Origin: Victivallales bacterium Lenti_02
GTDB taxonomy: Bacteria; Verrucomicrobiota; Lentisphaeria; Oligosphaerales; Lenti-02
Direction: 5' to 3'
Assembly: GCA_001603055.1 (NCBI GenBank)
Contig: LVAZ01000047.1
Location: 1-13,355, forward strand
Length of the DNA stretch: 13,355 nucleotides
The notes under the pieces were generated by a model that made no database searches, was not told the DNA's origin, and was given only the letters and a program-made list of their open reading frames with translations. Each line of letters opens with the position of its first letter. Position 1 is the first letter of the stretch. Below, piece after piece: positions 6,782 to 13,355 of the stretch. A program made the translations under genes and the position numbers.

Positions 6782-8103
6782 TAGTCGATCACCACCTGGC
6801 CCTCGAAACGGGCATCGGGCGGGAACACCGCCTGCCGCCGGATGGTGAGGCTGGTGCAGCGCGCCAGCGAGGGAATTCCCTCCGGAAACGCCGCATCCAA
6901 CTGGGGCACGGTGCGGTACAGCTCCGGATCGAGGGTGATGACCGGCGGGTCGGTGCGCCCTCCGGTAAGCACCAACTGGCTGCTGGCCGGATCGAGCGCA
7001 TAGACATCCGAGCGGATCGCCAGCAGATGGTTGACCGTCTTGACCGGCGCGTAGCGGCTGCGCGGCACCACCAGGGCGGCCGCTCCCGGAAACAGCTCGA
7101 TCGCCGCCCCCATCGCCGTCTCCAACTGCACCACCTGGCGCCCGCCCACCATCTTGGTGTTGCGGATCATCGGCAGGGGCAGAAAACCGTCGGACGCCGC
7201 CGTCAGCGCCCGCTTGAGCGCGCGCAGATTCACCCACAGGTTGTTGGTGTTGAAATAGCGGTAGCGCTGAATGTCCTGGAAATAGTCCAGTTCCGCCGCC
7301 GGGCACTGCGCCACCTCGCGCAGCACCAGTTGCCGGTCCGTCCGCCGCCGGGCCAGATGCCCGCCCTTGCGGTCCATCTCGCCGCGGACGCGCACCTCCA
7401 TCAGGAAGGGCAGTTCCTCGCCCCGCGCCAGCATGTGGGCCGCGATGCGGTCGTCCATCACCGCGCCCAGATTGTCCGAATTCGAGACGAAGGCCACCTC
7501 GATGCCCCGGTCCAGCAGTTCGTCGAGAATGCCGGTGATGAGGACCGACGGATAGAGGTCCCCGTGGCCCGGCGGATTCCAGTTCGCCTCGTCCTCGGGC
7601 AGGCTCAGGGGGCGCACCCCGCCGTCCGCCAGCTCGATGCGCGGGAAACGGTTCTGCACGAAGGCCCGGAGCAGGCCGCGTTCGGCCAGCTCGGGATAGC
7701 GCCCGGCCAGCCGGGCCATGCTGTCCTCGTGGGTGTTGTAGCTGTTCATCAGCACCAGCGGCACCGCCGCCACCAGCGCCTGCTGGGCAATCACGTCGAG
7801 AAACGTCAGGCCGGGCTTCACCTCGAGCAGGGACTTCGCCTTGGTCAGCCCCATGCTCGTCCCCAGACCGCCGTTCAGCTTCACCATCGCCACCCGGCCC
7901 CGCGTCTCCCCGGCGACGGCGGGCAGGCTCTCGTAGGACACCAGTTGCGCGACGGCCGGGGGCTCGATCTCCGCCTCCGGAACCTCGCCGGTGTCGCCGG
8001 CCCGGAAACGCGCGAAATAATAGCCGAACATGGCCTGCGCCACCGGGTGGCAGCCGCCCTGGACCAGACGCTCGCGAAAAGCCTCGAACTCGTTCTGCGA
8101 CAT
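6781..8103 (-). CDS. UTP-glucose-1-phosphate uridylyltransferase, UDPGP (eukaryote-like) family
   Basis: This 440-residue nucleotidyltransferase makes UDP-glucose from UTP and glucose-1-phosphate. The signature KLNGGLGTSMG (75-85) is the UGPase form of the nucleotide-binding loop; UDP-GlcNAc pyrophosphorylases of the same fold carry a GGQGTRLG version. Further family landmarks are NPPGHGDLY (176-184), VSNSDNLGA (206-214), DRKGGHLARR (244-253), FNTNNLWVNL (284-293), LETAMGAAIELF (327-338) and RYAPVKTVNHLL (350-361). This family is unrelated in sequence to the usual bacterial GalU; known bacterial examples include Bifidobacterium. ATG 8103 starts the protein, with AAGGGA about 9 bases upstream; the frame stays open far upstream, but that part overlaps the ferredoxin promoter and has no family resemblance. 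UDP-glucose would feed glycan synthesis and galactose metabolism, both represented nearby. Confidence 0.9.
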   Translation of the reverse strand: MSQNEFEAFRERLVQGGCHPVAQAMFGYYFARFRAGDTGEVPEAEIEPPAVAQLVSYESLPAVAGETRGRVAMVKLNGGLGTSMGLTKAKSLLEVKPGLTFLDVIAQQALVAAVPLVLMNSYNTHEDSMARLAGRYPELAERGLLRAFVQNRFPRIELADGGVRPLSLPEDEANWNPPGHGDLYPSVLITGILDELLDRGIEVAFVSNSDNLGAVMDDRIAAHMLARGEELPFLMEVRVRGEMDRKGGHLARRRTDRQLVLREVAQCPAAELDYFQDIQRYRYFNTNNLWVNLRALKRALTAASDGFLPLPMIRNTKMVGGRQVVQLETAMGAAIELFPGAAALVVPRSRYAPVKTVNHLLAIRSDVYALDPASSQLVLTGGRTDPPVITLDPELYRTVPQLDAAFPEGIPSLARCTSLTIRRQAVFPPDARFEGQVVID

Positions 8104-8186
8104 GTCGATGAATCCCTTATTCCGGACCGACTCCGCCTCCCTCCCGCCAGCGTCGGGAGCGAGGAGTTGCCCAGTAACGTATCGTG

Positions 8187-8216
8187 AAAAAACCCGGGCG
8201 ACGTTGTTTTGCCCGG
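8187..8216 (-). terminator. Terminator-like hairpin upstream of UGPase, overlapping the ferredoxin promoter
   Basis: On the - strand, CCGGGC (8216-8211) pairs with GCCCGG (8199-8194) across an 11-base loop, followed by one G and six T (8192-8187). It has the form of a short intrinsic terminator, yet it lies 84 bases before the UGPase start codon, with no - strand gene upstream. It could attenuate a UGPase leader transcript or block antisense transcription. A 6-bp stem with a large loop is modest, so chance is possible. Confidence 0.4.
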
Positions 8217-8231
8217 TCTTTCCTCTATATT
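8204..8231 (+). promoter_or_regulatory. Candidate promoter of the ferredoxin gene
   Basis: TTGTTT (8204-8209) is followed after 16 bases by TATATT (8226-8231), the same -10 hexamer as the candidate nifU promoter. It sits in an AT-rich island within GC-rich sequence, 92 bases before the ferredoxin start codon. The -35 box lies in the loop of the inverted repeat 8194-8216, so the hairpin sequence could double as an operator. Confidence 0.45.
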
Positions 8232-8322
8232 TTCCCCGTTGTGCCATTCCGTCCGCCGTCGCGGAACCGGAGAGCTGGCAAAACGGCGACTCCTCCAACA
8301 CTCGAACTAGTGGAGCATGACA

Positions 8323-8496
8323 ATGGCCGCAAAAATCGACGCAAAGAAATGCACGGGTTGCGAAAGCTGCGTGGGCACCTGCCCCGTCGAGGCGATCAGC
8401 ATGGTCAACGGCAAGGCGAAGGTTGACGAAGACGAATGCATCGACTGCGGTGCCTGCGTCGACGAGTGCCCTGTCGAAGCCATCGAGCTCGAATAG
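8323..8496 (+). CDS. Small 2[4Fe-4S] ferredoxin (clostridial type)
   Basis: This 57-residue protein has two perfect CxxCxxCxxxCP motifs: C10, C13, C16, C20 and C39, C42, C45, C49. Each cluster's fourth ligand comes from the opposite motif, as in clostridial ferredoxins. It is a soluble, low-potential, one-electron carrier in the cytoplasm, typically serving pyruvate:ferredoxin oxidoreductase, hydrogenases or similar anaerobic enzymes; its partner is not in the window. ATG 8323 is preferred over the in-frame ATG 8317 because GGAG (8312-8315) then has a normal 7-base spacer. The C-terminus is acidic (VEAIELE), usual for the family. It has its own candidate promoter and a terminator, so it can be monocistronic and strongly expressed. 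Its clusters would be supplied by the NifUS system encoded nearby. Confidence 0.95.
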   Translation: MAAKIDAKKCTGCESCVGTCPVEAISMVNGKAKVDEDECIDCGACVDECPVEAIELE

Positions 8497-8515
8497 CACC
8501 TCGCCACCCACAAGG

Positions 8516-8565
8516 ACGCGGGCGACGCGTCGGCCTGCGGTCGACCGAGCCCGCGTTTTTCTTTT
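8516..8565 (+). terminator. Rho-independent terminator after ferredoxin
   Basis: ACGCGGGC (8516-8523) pairs with GCCCGCGT (8549-8556), an 8-bp stem, with an inner GTCG/CGAC pairing (8529-8532 with 8542-8545), followed by TTTTTCTTTT (8556-8565). It starts 20 bases after the ferredoxin stop. The large loop suggests incomplete termination, which matters because the next gene starts only 18 bases later. Confidence 0.75.
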
Positions 8566-8583
8566 GTCCGACCGGATACCCCT

Positions 8584-9465
8584 ATGCCTCCCAGCACCCC
8601 TTTCGCCACGCCCGGAATCTGGCTCAAGGCCAACCTCCACGCCCACACCACCGCCTCCGACGGGGACTCCCCGCCGGCCACCCGGGTGCAGCAGTACCGC
8701 GACGCGGGCTACGATGTGCTGGCCATCACCGACCATCACACGGTGGTGCCCATTGCCGAACTCGACCGTCCGGGCATGGTGCTGCTCCAGTCGCTCGAGG
8801 CCCATCCCGCCTGTCCCGGCGGCCCCATCTACCATCTGGTCTGCCTGAACGTGCCGGTCGGTTTCGCCTGCGGCGAGGGGGAATCCGCCCAATCGCTCAT
8901 CGACCGGGCGCGGGCGGCGGGCGGCGAGGTGATTCTCGCCCATCCCTACTGGTGCGGCAGGACCATCGAGCAGATTCAGGCGCTCGACCATCTGCTGGCA
9001 ATCGAAGTCTACAACTCGACCTGCCGCCGGATCGGCAAGGGCGACAGCAGCGTGGTCTGGGACTACCTGCTCGCCACCGGAACCACGCTCCCGGCCGTGG
9101 CGGTGGACGATGTACACCATGACGACGACCTCTACGGCGGCTGGACCATGATCCGCGCCCGCGAGGCCACCTCCGAGGCAGTCCTCGAAGCCCTGCGCGC
9201 GGGTGCCTTCTACGCCAGTTGCGGCCCGGAAATCACCGACTTCGGCTACGCCAACGGGGCCTTCTTCCTGCGTTGCTCCCCGGTGGCCGAGATCAGTTTC
9301 ATCGGGCGGGGCGCCCAGGGCCGCAGCTTCTTCGCCTCCCACCATGGCGAACCTCTGCAAGAAGCCCTCTGGACCGCCAGCGCCAACCTTCCCTATATCC
9401 GCGCCATGGTCACCGACTTCGCCGGACGCCGGGCCTGGACCCAGCCCCTCCGGCCAACGGCTTGA
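8584..9465 (+). CDS. PHP-domain metal-dependent phosphoesterase
   Basis: This 293-residue protein is of the PHP (polymerase and histidinol phosphatase) superfamily. Metal-binding motifs run in the right order: NLHAHTTASDG (17-27, with H19, H21 and D27), ITDHH (48-52), E72 in SLEAH, LAHPYW (118-123, H120), EVYNS (141-145) and VDDVHHDD (174-181). Relatives of this stand-alone type hydrolyse phosphoesters of small molecules or nucleotides; the substrate is not readable here. No signal peptide is seen. The C-terminal part (about 215-293) is not a motif-bearing PHP segment and may form a small beta domain. No good Shine-Dalgarno precedes ATG 8584, only 18 bases past the ferredoxin terminator. Its stop overlaps the next start (TGATG), tying it to the membrane coiled-coil genes downstream. 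Confidence 0.85.
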   Translation: MPPSTPFATPGIWLKANLHAHTTASDGDSPPATRVQQYRDAGYDVLAITDHHTVVPIAELDRPGMVLLQSLEAHPACPGGPIYHLVCLNVPVGFACGEGESAQSLIDRARAAGGEVILAHPYWCGRTIEQIQALDHLLAIEVYNSTCRRIGKGDSSVVWDYLLATGTTLPAVAVDDVHHDDDLYGGWTMIRAREATSEAVLEALRAGAFYASCGPEITDFGYANGAFFLRCSPVAEISFIGRGAQGRSFFASHHGEPLQEALWTASANLPYIRAMVTDFAGRRAWTQPLRPTA

Positions 9466-9980
9466 TGACCAACGAAAACGGGACCGCAGAGTTCCGTATG
9501 GACCGACGGAGAGGCAACCCCTTTCGAGAAACCGCCATGAAATGGATGGGATGGGGCATCGCCCTGATCTGCCTGTTCGGCTTCGTCGCCGTCAAAGAAG
9601 GGGGCGCGAACCGGCTCCGCGCGGCGGAGGCCGACCTGGAAACGAGTCTGGCCGAAACGCGCCTGCAAGCCGACGAACTCATCGGGCAGGCCCGGAAGTC
9701 CTGCGAGGAGCAACAGGCATTCCTGGCCAAGCTGCAGGAAAAATACGCCGAAACCCTAGCGCTGCGGGAAGAATGCAGGGCTCAGGAAGACTACCTGAAG
9801 GAAGCCATCCTCCGTCTGGTGGCCGAAACCGAGCGTCTGCGCCAGCTCGCGGGCGAATCCGCCCTCGCCTCCAACGAGGAGCGCGAGGAAATCGAGGAGC
9901 GGATCAGCCAGGCCGAGCGCAATGCCGCCACCTGGGAACAGATGATCCGCATGGCCAGCGAACCGGGGAAAGCCCTCTAG
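9465..9980 (+). CDS. Membrane-anchored coiled-coil protein, unknown function (first of two)
   Basis: No known family is recognised. From ATG 9465 it has 171 residues: a short charged leader (about 1-24), one hydrophobic segment (about 26-43), then a long charged stretch (about 48-162) rich in Glu, Ala, Leu, Arg and Gln, with the pattern of a continuous coiled-coil helix. It is probably a single-span inner-membrane protein with the coil outside the cytoplasm, but topology is not certain. ATG 9465 overlaps the PHP stop codon (TGATG), favouring coupled translation. An in-frame ATG at 9537, just before the hydrophobic segment, would give 147 residues and cannot be excluded; neither start has a strong ribosome site. 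The layout mirrors the next gene and suggests an ancient duplication. A cell-envelope role is only an inference from the AsnB and glycosyltransferase genes downstream. Confidence 0.75.
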   Translation: MTNENGTAEFRMDRRRGNPFRETAMKWMGWGIALICLFGFVAVKEGGANRLRAAEADLETSLAETRLQADELIGQARKSCEEQQAFLAKLQEKYAETLALREECRAQEDYLKEAILRLVAETERLRQLAGESALASNEEREEIEERISQAERNAATWEQMIRMASEPGKAL

Positions 9981-9981
9981 C

Positions 9982-10797
9982 ATGCCGAGCGACAAGCCAA
10001 ACCCAGCCGCCCCGTCCACCGCCTCGCGTTTCGCCTGGCTCGGCTGGCTGGTGGCGCTGGCTTTGCTGGGCATGACCGGGGCCGAACTGCGGGCAACGGG
10101 AGCAACGCTCCGGGAAGTTGCCGAGCAACGCCCCGTGCGCATCCGGGAGATCGACGACCAATGCCAGGCCGCGCTGGCGGCAATCGCCGCCGAGAAACGG
10201 CTGGCCGCCGACCAGCACAACGAACTGCTGGCTCTGCAAGGCCGGCTGGAGTTCGACATCAAGACCCTCAAGCTATCCCTGGCCGAACTCGAACCCCAGA
10301 CGAAAAACGCCGAGCGGAACTACCGGAAAATCAGCGAAACCGTCGCCCATCCGGGTGACGCGAAATCCCCACCTCCGGAATATCTGGCCGAAAGGAAAAT
10401 CCGGCTGGCCGATCTGGAGAGAGCCAACCAGGAACTCCGCGCCCAATACCAGCGGCTGGAAGACAGACTGCGCACCAGCTTGCAAGCCATCCTGGAACAG
10501 CCGGACCCCGCCCCTCTCAAAGAATGGTACATCACCCGCTCCCACACCGTGTTCGCGCCTGCCGCCGGGGTGTTCGCCGCGGAAAAGCTGTATGCCCGGG
10601 AACGTTCCCTCGAAGCACTGGAGCTGTACGAGGAGATTCTCCGCCGCTTCCCCGAACCCGCCAACCCCTATCTCCCCCATTGCCGGGAGCGGGTCCGGCA
10701 AATCCTCGACGCCCAGGCCTACACGCCGGCCGACCTGCCCCTCCAAGCCTACTTCCCCCGACCCGATCCAACTCCCGCCCCCCAAGCCATCGACTAG
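9982..10797 (+). CDS. Membrane-anchored coiled-coil protein with TPR-like C-terminus, unknown function (second of two)
   Basis: No known family is recognised. In its 271 residues are a polar N-terminus (1-15), a single hydrophobic segment (about 17-34), a long coiled coil (about 36-172, interrupted near 122-133 by PGDAKSPPP), a helical segment (about 195-243) whose AAEKLYARERSLEALELYEEIL pattern starts like a tetratricopeptide repeat (only part of it is decisive), and a proline-rich tail (about 249-269). It starts one base after the previous stop, with GGGGAAAG (9965-9972) about 9 bases upstream. It may form hetero-oligomers with its upstream neighbour through the coils. The TPR-like end and proline tail suggest a docking surface for other proteins. 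It precedes asnB by 21 bases. Function is unknown; an envelope scaffold is a guess from context. Confidence 0.78.
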   Translation: MPSDKPNPAAPSTASRFAWLGWLVALALLGMTGAELRATGATLREVAEQRPVRIREIDDQCQAALAAIAAEKRLAADQHNELLALQGRLEFDIKTLKLSLAELEPQTKNAERNYRKISETVAHPGDAKSPPPEYLAERKIRLADLERANQELRAQYQRLEDRLRTSLQAILEQPDPAPLKEWYITRSHTVFAPAAGVFAAEKLYARERSLEALELYEEILRRFPEPANPYLPHCRERVRQILDAQAYTPADLPLQAYFPRPDPTPAPQAID

Positions 10798-10818
10798 CAC
10801 CCATCCCAGGTTCAAACC

Positions 10819-12717
10819 ATGTGCGGAATCTGCGGCTTTGCCAATTTCCTCGGTTCCCGCCCGGAACGGGACTGTCTGGTCCGCGCCCGTGATCTGATGC
10901 GCCTGCGCGGGCCGGACGCCGCCGGACTCTACGACGACGAATGCGTGGGCCTCGGCCACCGTCGGCTCAAGATTCTCGACCTCTCCGACGGGGCCAACCA
11001 GCCGCTCGCCAACGAGGACGGCACCATCCAGGTCGTCTTCAACGGCGAAATCTACAATTACCAGAACCTCCGCCGCGAGCTGGAGGCGGCGGGGCACCGC
11101 TTCGCCACCCACACGGACACCGAGGTGCTGGTCCACGGCTTCGAGGAATGGGGCGAAAGTCTGGTGGCTCGGCTCGACGGCATGTTCGCCTTCGCCGCCT
11201 GGAACCGGACGCGCCGGACCCTCCTCCTCGCCCGCGACCGTTTTGGCAAAAAGCCGCTTTTCACGGCCGAACGAGCGGGGACTCTCTTCTTCGCCTCCGA
11301 CGCCCGCTGCTTCCTCGAATTCGGCTTTTCCGGCGAGATGGACCCCCGGGCCATCGACTGCTACCTGCATCATTTCTCCCCCACCCAGGACCACTCGATC
11401 CTGCGCGGCGTGGGCAAGGTGCGGCCCGGCGAGTATCTGGTCCATTCCCCGGCCGGCGTCCGCCGCGAAACCTACTGGCGGCCCGATTTCCGCGAAAAAC
11501 TCGATCTGAGCGAGGACGAATGGCTCGAACGGATCGACGCGACTCTGGACCGAGCCGTCGCCAAGCGGCTGGTCAGCGATGTGCCCCTCGGCTTCTTCCT
11601 CAGCGGCGGCATCGATTCCAGCCTCGTGGTGGCCTACGCCGCCCGCCATTTGCAGCGCCCCCTCACCTTCTCCATCGGTTTCCGCGAATCCTCCTTCTCC
11701 GAACTGAGATACGCCCGCATGGTGGCCGAACGCTACGCCACGGACCATCACGAGATCATCCTCGAACCCGATGTGCTCGGGGTGCTCACCACCCTGCTCG
11801 CGGAATACGGCGAACCCTTCGCCGACGCCTCCTGCCTGCCCACCTACTTCGTCTCGCAGGCCGCCCGCCGGAAAGTGACCGTGGCCCTCACCGGCGACGG
11901 CGGCGACGAACTCTTCGGCGGCTACCGCATCTATGCGGCCGCCTACTGGGCCGACCGCCTCCGCGCCGTCTGCCCGCAAGCCGGGGTCGCGGCCCTGCAA
12001 CGGCTGCTCGGCACCGGCTCCGGCCTGCCCTTCCTCGGGCGCTTGCAGACCGTGCTGAGCTACGCCCATCCCGACCTCCGCCAGCGCCGCTTCCACACCA
12101 TGGGGTTCAACGCCCTCCAGAAACAGCGTCTCTACACCCCCGAGATGCGGGCGCTGCTCGGCGACCACGCCCCCCAGCACATCTTCGAGCGCTACCACCA
12201 GGAAACCGCCGGCCTGCCCCTGCTCGACGAGGCGCTCTACCACAGCTTGGTCGGAAGGTTGCCGAACGACTACCTCATCAAGGTCGATGTGGCCTCGATG
12301 GCCAATTCCCTCGAACTTCGCAGCCCCTTCCTCGACAGCGAACTGCAAGCCCTCTCCCAGCGCATCCCCCCCCGCGTCAAGGTCCCGCGTGGCAACCGCA
12401 AACACCTGCTCAAGAAACTGGCCGAGCGCCACCTGCCCTGGGAAACCATCTATCGTCCGAAACAGGGTTTCGAACTCCCCGTCCGCGACTGGCTGCGCAC
12501 CGACTGGAGCACCCTCACCCGCGAGATGCTGCTCGAGGGGCGGCTGCTCGGCACCGGCTGGTTCGCCCGCGACTACGTCGCCGAGATTCTCGACCAGCAT
12601 CAGCACGGCCAGGCGGACCACACCTACCGCATCTGGTCCCTCTTCTGCCTCGAAATCTGGTACCGCCTCTTCGTGGACCGCTCCCTGCAAGCGGGCGACG
12701 ACCTGCGCACGCGATGA
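10819..12717 (+). CDS. asnB: AsnB-type glutamine-hydrolysing amidotransferase, exopolysaccharide-locus type
   Basis: This 632-residue class-II amidotransferase has an N-terminal glutaminase domain with nucleophile C2 (MCGICG), R49, FNGEIYN (74-80) and D100 in TDTEV. It also has a synthetase domain with the ATP-pyrophosphatase loop SGGIDSS (262-268), EPFADASCLPTY (332-343), TGDGGDELFGGY (358-369) and SLELRSPFLD (497-506). Canonical members make asparagine from aspartate, glutamine and ATP. Its length and context (glycosyltransferase overlapping by 4 bases) resemble the AsnB-like enzymes of exopolysaccharide and exosortase-associated loci, which are thought to amidate a glycan or its precursor. 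All catalytic residues are present, so it should be active. The ribosome site is poor (AGG at 10808-10810). The ATGA overlap couples it to the next gene. Confidence 0.9.
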   Translation: MCGICGFANFLGSRPERDCLVRARDLMRLRGPDAAGLYDDECVGLGHRRLKILDLSDGANQPLANEDGTIQVVFNGEIYNYQNLRRELEAAGHRFATHTDTEVLVHGFEEWGESLVARLDGMFAFAAWNRTRRTLLLARDRFGKKPLFTAERAGTLFFASDARCFLEFGFSGEMDPRAIDCYLHHFSPTQDHSILRGVGKVRPGEYLVHSPAGVRRETYWRPDFREKLDLSEDEWLERIDATLDRAVAKRLVSDVPLGFFLSGGIDSSLVVAYAARHLQRPLTFSIGFRESSFSELRYARMVAERYATDHHEIILEPDVLGVLTTLLAEYGEPFADASCLPTYFVSQAARRKVTVALTGDGGDELFGGYRIYAAAYWADRLRAVCPQAGVAALQRLLGTGSGLPFLGRLQTVLSYAHPDLRQRRFHTMGFNALQKQRLYTPEMRALLGDHAPQHIFERYHQETAGLPLLDEALYHSLVGRLPNDYLIKVDVASMANSLELRSPFLDSELQALSQRIPPRVKVPRGNRKHLLKKLAERHLPWETIYRPKQGFELPVRDWLRTDWSTLTREMLLEGRLLGTGWFARDYVAEILDQHQHGQADHTYRIWSLFCLEIWYRLFVDRSLQAGDDLRTR

Positions 12718-13355
12718 AACTCCTCTTCGTCTCCAATCTCTATCCCAGCCAGAGCGAGCCGACGCGCGGCCTGCCCAACGCGCGGCTGCTGCGGCGCTTC
12801 GCCCCGGAACACGATGCCCGGGTCATCGTGGCCCGTCCGCGCCTCCTTCCCCCCTACGCCGACGGTGTCCGTCGCCAGGCGGACGCCCCCCTGGCCGAGG
12901 ACGCGGCCCTGGCCCCGCGCGTGGTCCACGTCCCCTACGCGCCGAAAATCGGCTCGCTGCTCAACCACCTCCTCTATGCGCGGGGCATGCGCCGCGCCTT
13001 CGCGGCGGCGGTGGAGGAGATGCAGCCCGACGCCGTGCTGGTCGGCTGGCTGTTCCCGGACGCCTGCGGCATTCTCCGGCTGGCCCGCAACCGTCATCTG
13101 CCGGTCTTCGGCATCGCCCAGGGATCGGACGCGCATCAATACCTCGACATGCCCTGGCGGCGGCGCGTCATTCTGACTGGCTGCACCCAGGCGGCGGGCA
13201 TCGTCACCCGCAGCCAGTTCCTGGCCGAACGCCTCGCCCAGGCCGGGGTTCCCGCCGCCAAACTGCGCACGGTCTACAACGGCGTCGAAACCGACTTCTT
13301 CCGCCCCGGCGATGCGGCGGCGGCCCGCCAAACCCTCGGCCTGCCGCCGGACCGG
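12714..13355 (+). CDS. GT4-family glycosyltransferase, partial (C-terminus beyond window)
   Basis: The frame opens at ATG 12714, inside the asnB stop (ATGA), and is still open at the window edge, giving 214 residues. The N-terminal Rossmann-like domain shows KLLFVSNLYPS (2-12), acceptor-side GSDAHQY (137-143), a short loop with TRSQFLAERL (165-174) and the linker TVYNGVETDFFRP (186-198) that precedes the donor-binding domain in GT-B family 4 enzymes. The catalytic EX7E region would be in the missing part. It should transfer a sugar from a nucleotide-sugar donor to a lipid-linked or polysaccharide acceptor at the inner face of the membrane. Coupling to asnB supports an exopolysaccharide or envelope-glycan locus continuing rightwards. 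Sugar specificity cannot be told. Confidence 0.88.
   Translation, partial: MKLLFVSNLYPSQSEPTRGLPNARLLRRFAPEHDARVIVARPRLLPPYADGVRRQADAPLAEDAALAPRVVHVPYAPKIGSLLNHLLYARGMRRAFAAAVEEMQPDAVLVGWLFPDACGILRLARNRHLPVFGIAQGSDAHQYLDMPWRRRVILTGCTQAAGIVTRSQFLAERLAQAGVPAAKLRTVYNGVETDFFRPGDAAAARQTLGLPPDR

Noticed and set aside
4648..8187. Long + strand open frames opposite the dehydrogenases and UGPase
   Set aside because: They lack ribosome sites and recognisable domains. The - strand proteins account for this stretch fully.
8104..9360. Upstream in-frame extension of UGPase on the - strand (total 859 codons)
   Set aside because: It would run antisense through ferredoxin and the PHP gene and over a promoter region. 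The UGPase family N-terminus and an acceptable ribosome site are at 8103.
10273..12690. 805-codon open frame on the - strand opposite asnB
   Set aside because: It is an antisense shadow with Gly/Ala/Glu/Val-rich filler and no domain. AsnB on the + strand has all catalytic residues.
12624..13331. 235-codon open frame on the - strand opposite the GT4 gene
   Set aside because: No domain is seen, and the + strand carries a coupled glycosyltransferase with GT4 motifs.

Overview
The window is GC-rich, gene-dense bacterial DNA: ten complete protein genes and two cut by the window edges. I see no tRNA, rRNA, CRISPR array, insertion sequence or integrase. The gene set points to an anaerobic or microaerophilic saccharolytic bacterium: a NIF-type Fe-S assembly pair, a clostridial-type 2[4Fe-4S] ferredoxin, a GH36-type glycosidase, and a UDPGP-family (eukaryote-like) UDP-glucose pyrophosphorylase instead of GalU. 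A member of the PVC group (Kiritimatiellota, Lentisphaerota or Verrucomicrobiota) would fit, but that is an inference from gene content, not a phylogenetic result.

Layout. Positions 1-1542 (-) hold the N-terminal 514 residues of an alpha-galactosidase-like GH36 enzyme. A 199-base divergent control region separates it from a + strand operon of nifU, nifS and an exported FKBP-type prolyl isomerase (1742-4502), which ends in a near-perfect rho-independent terminator. On the - strand, read right to left, come UGPase (8103-6781), a structured 133-base gap with a LacI-type palindrome, and two translationally coupled medium-chain dehydrogenases (6647-4621). A second divergent region (8104-8322) drives a small ferredoxin on the + strand.

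From 8584 to the right edge lies a compact + strand run: PHP-domain phosphoesterase, two single-span membrane proteins with long coiled coils (possibly paralogues), a 632-residue AsnB-type amidotransferase resembling those of exopolysaccharide loci, and the start of a GT4 glycosyltransferase. Several junctions overlap (TGATG, ATGA), so this is probably one transcription unit. It looks like the left edge of an envelope or exopolysaccharide glycan locus, with the nearby UGPase able to supply UDP-glucose.

Nothing here is a clear-cut new defence or mobile system. The least explained items are the coiled-coil pair, the placement of a secreted FKBP behind nifUS, the hairpin or terminator between UGPase and ferredoxin, and the palindrome between UGPase and the dehydrogenase pair.
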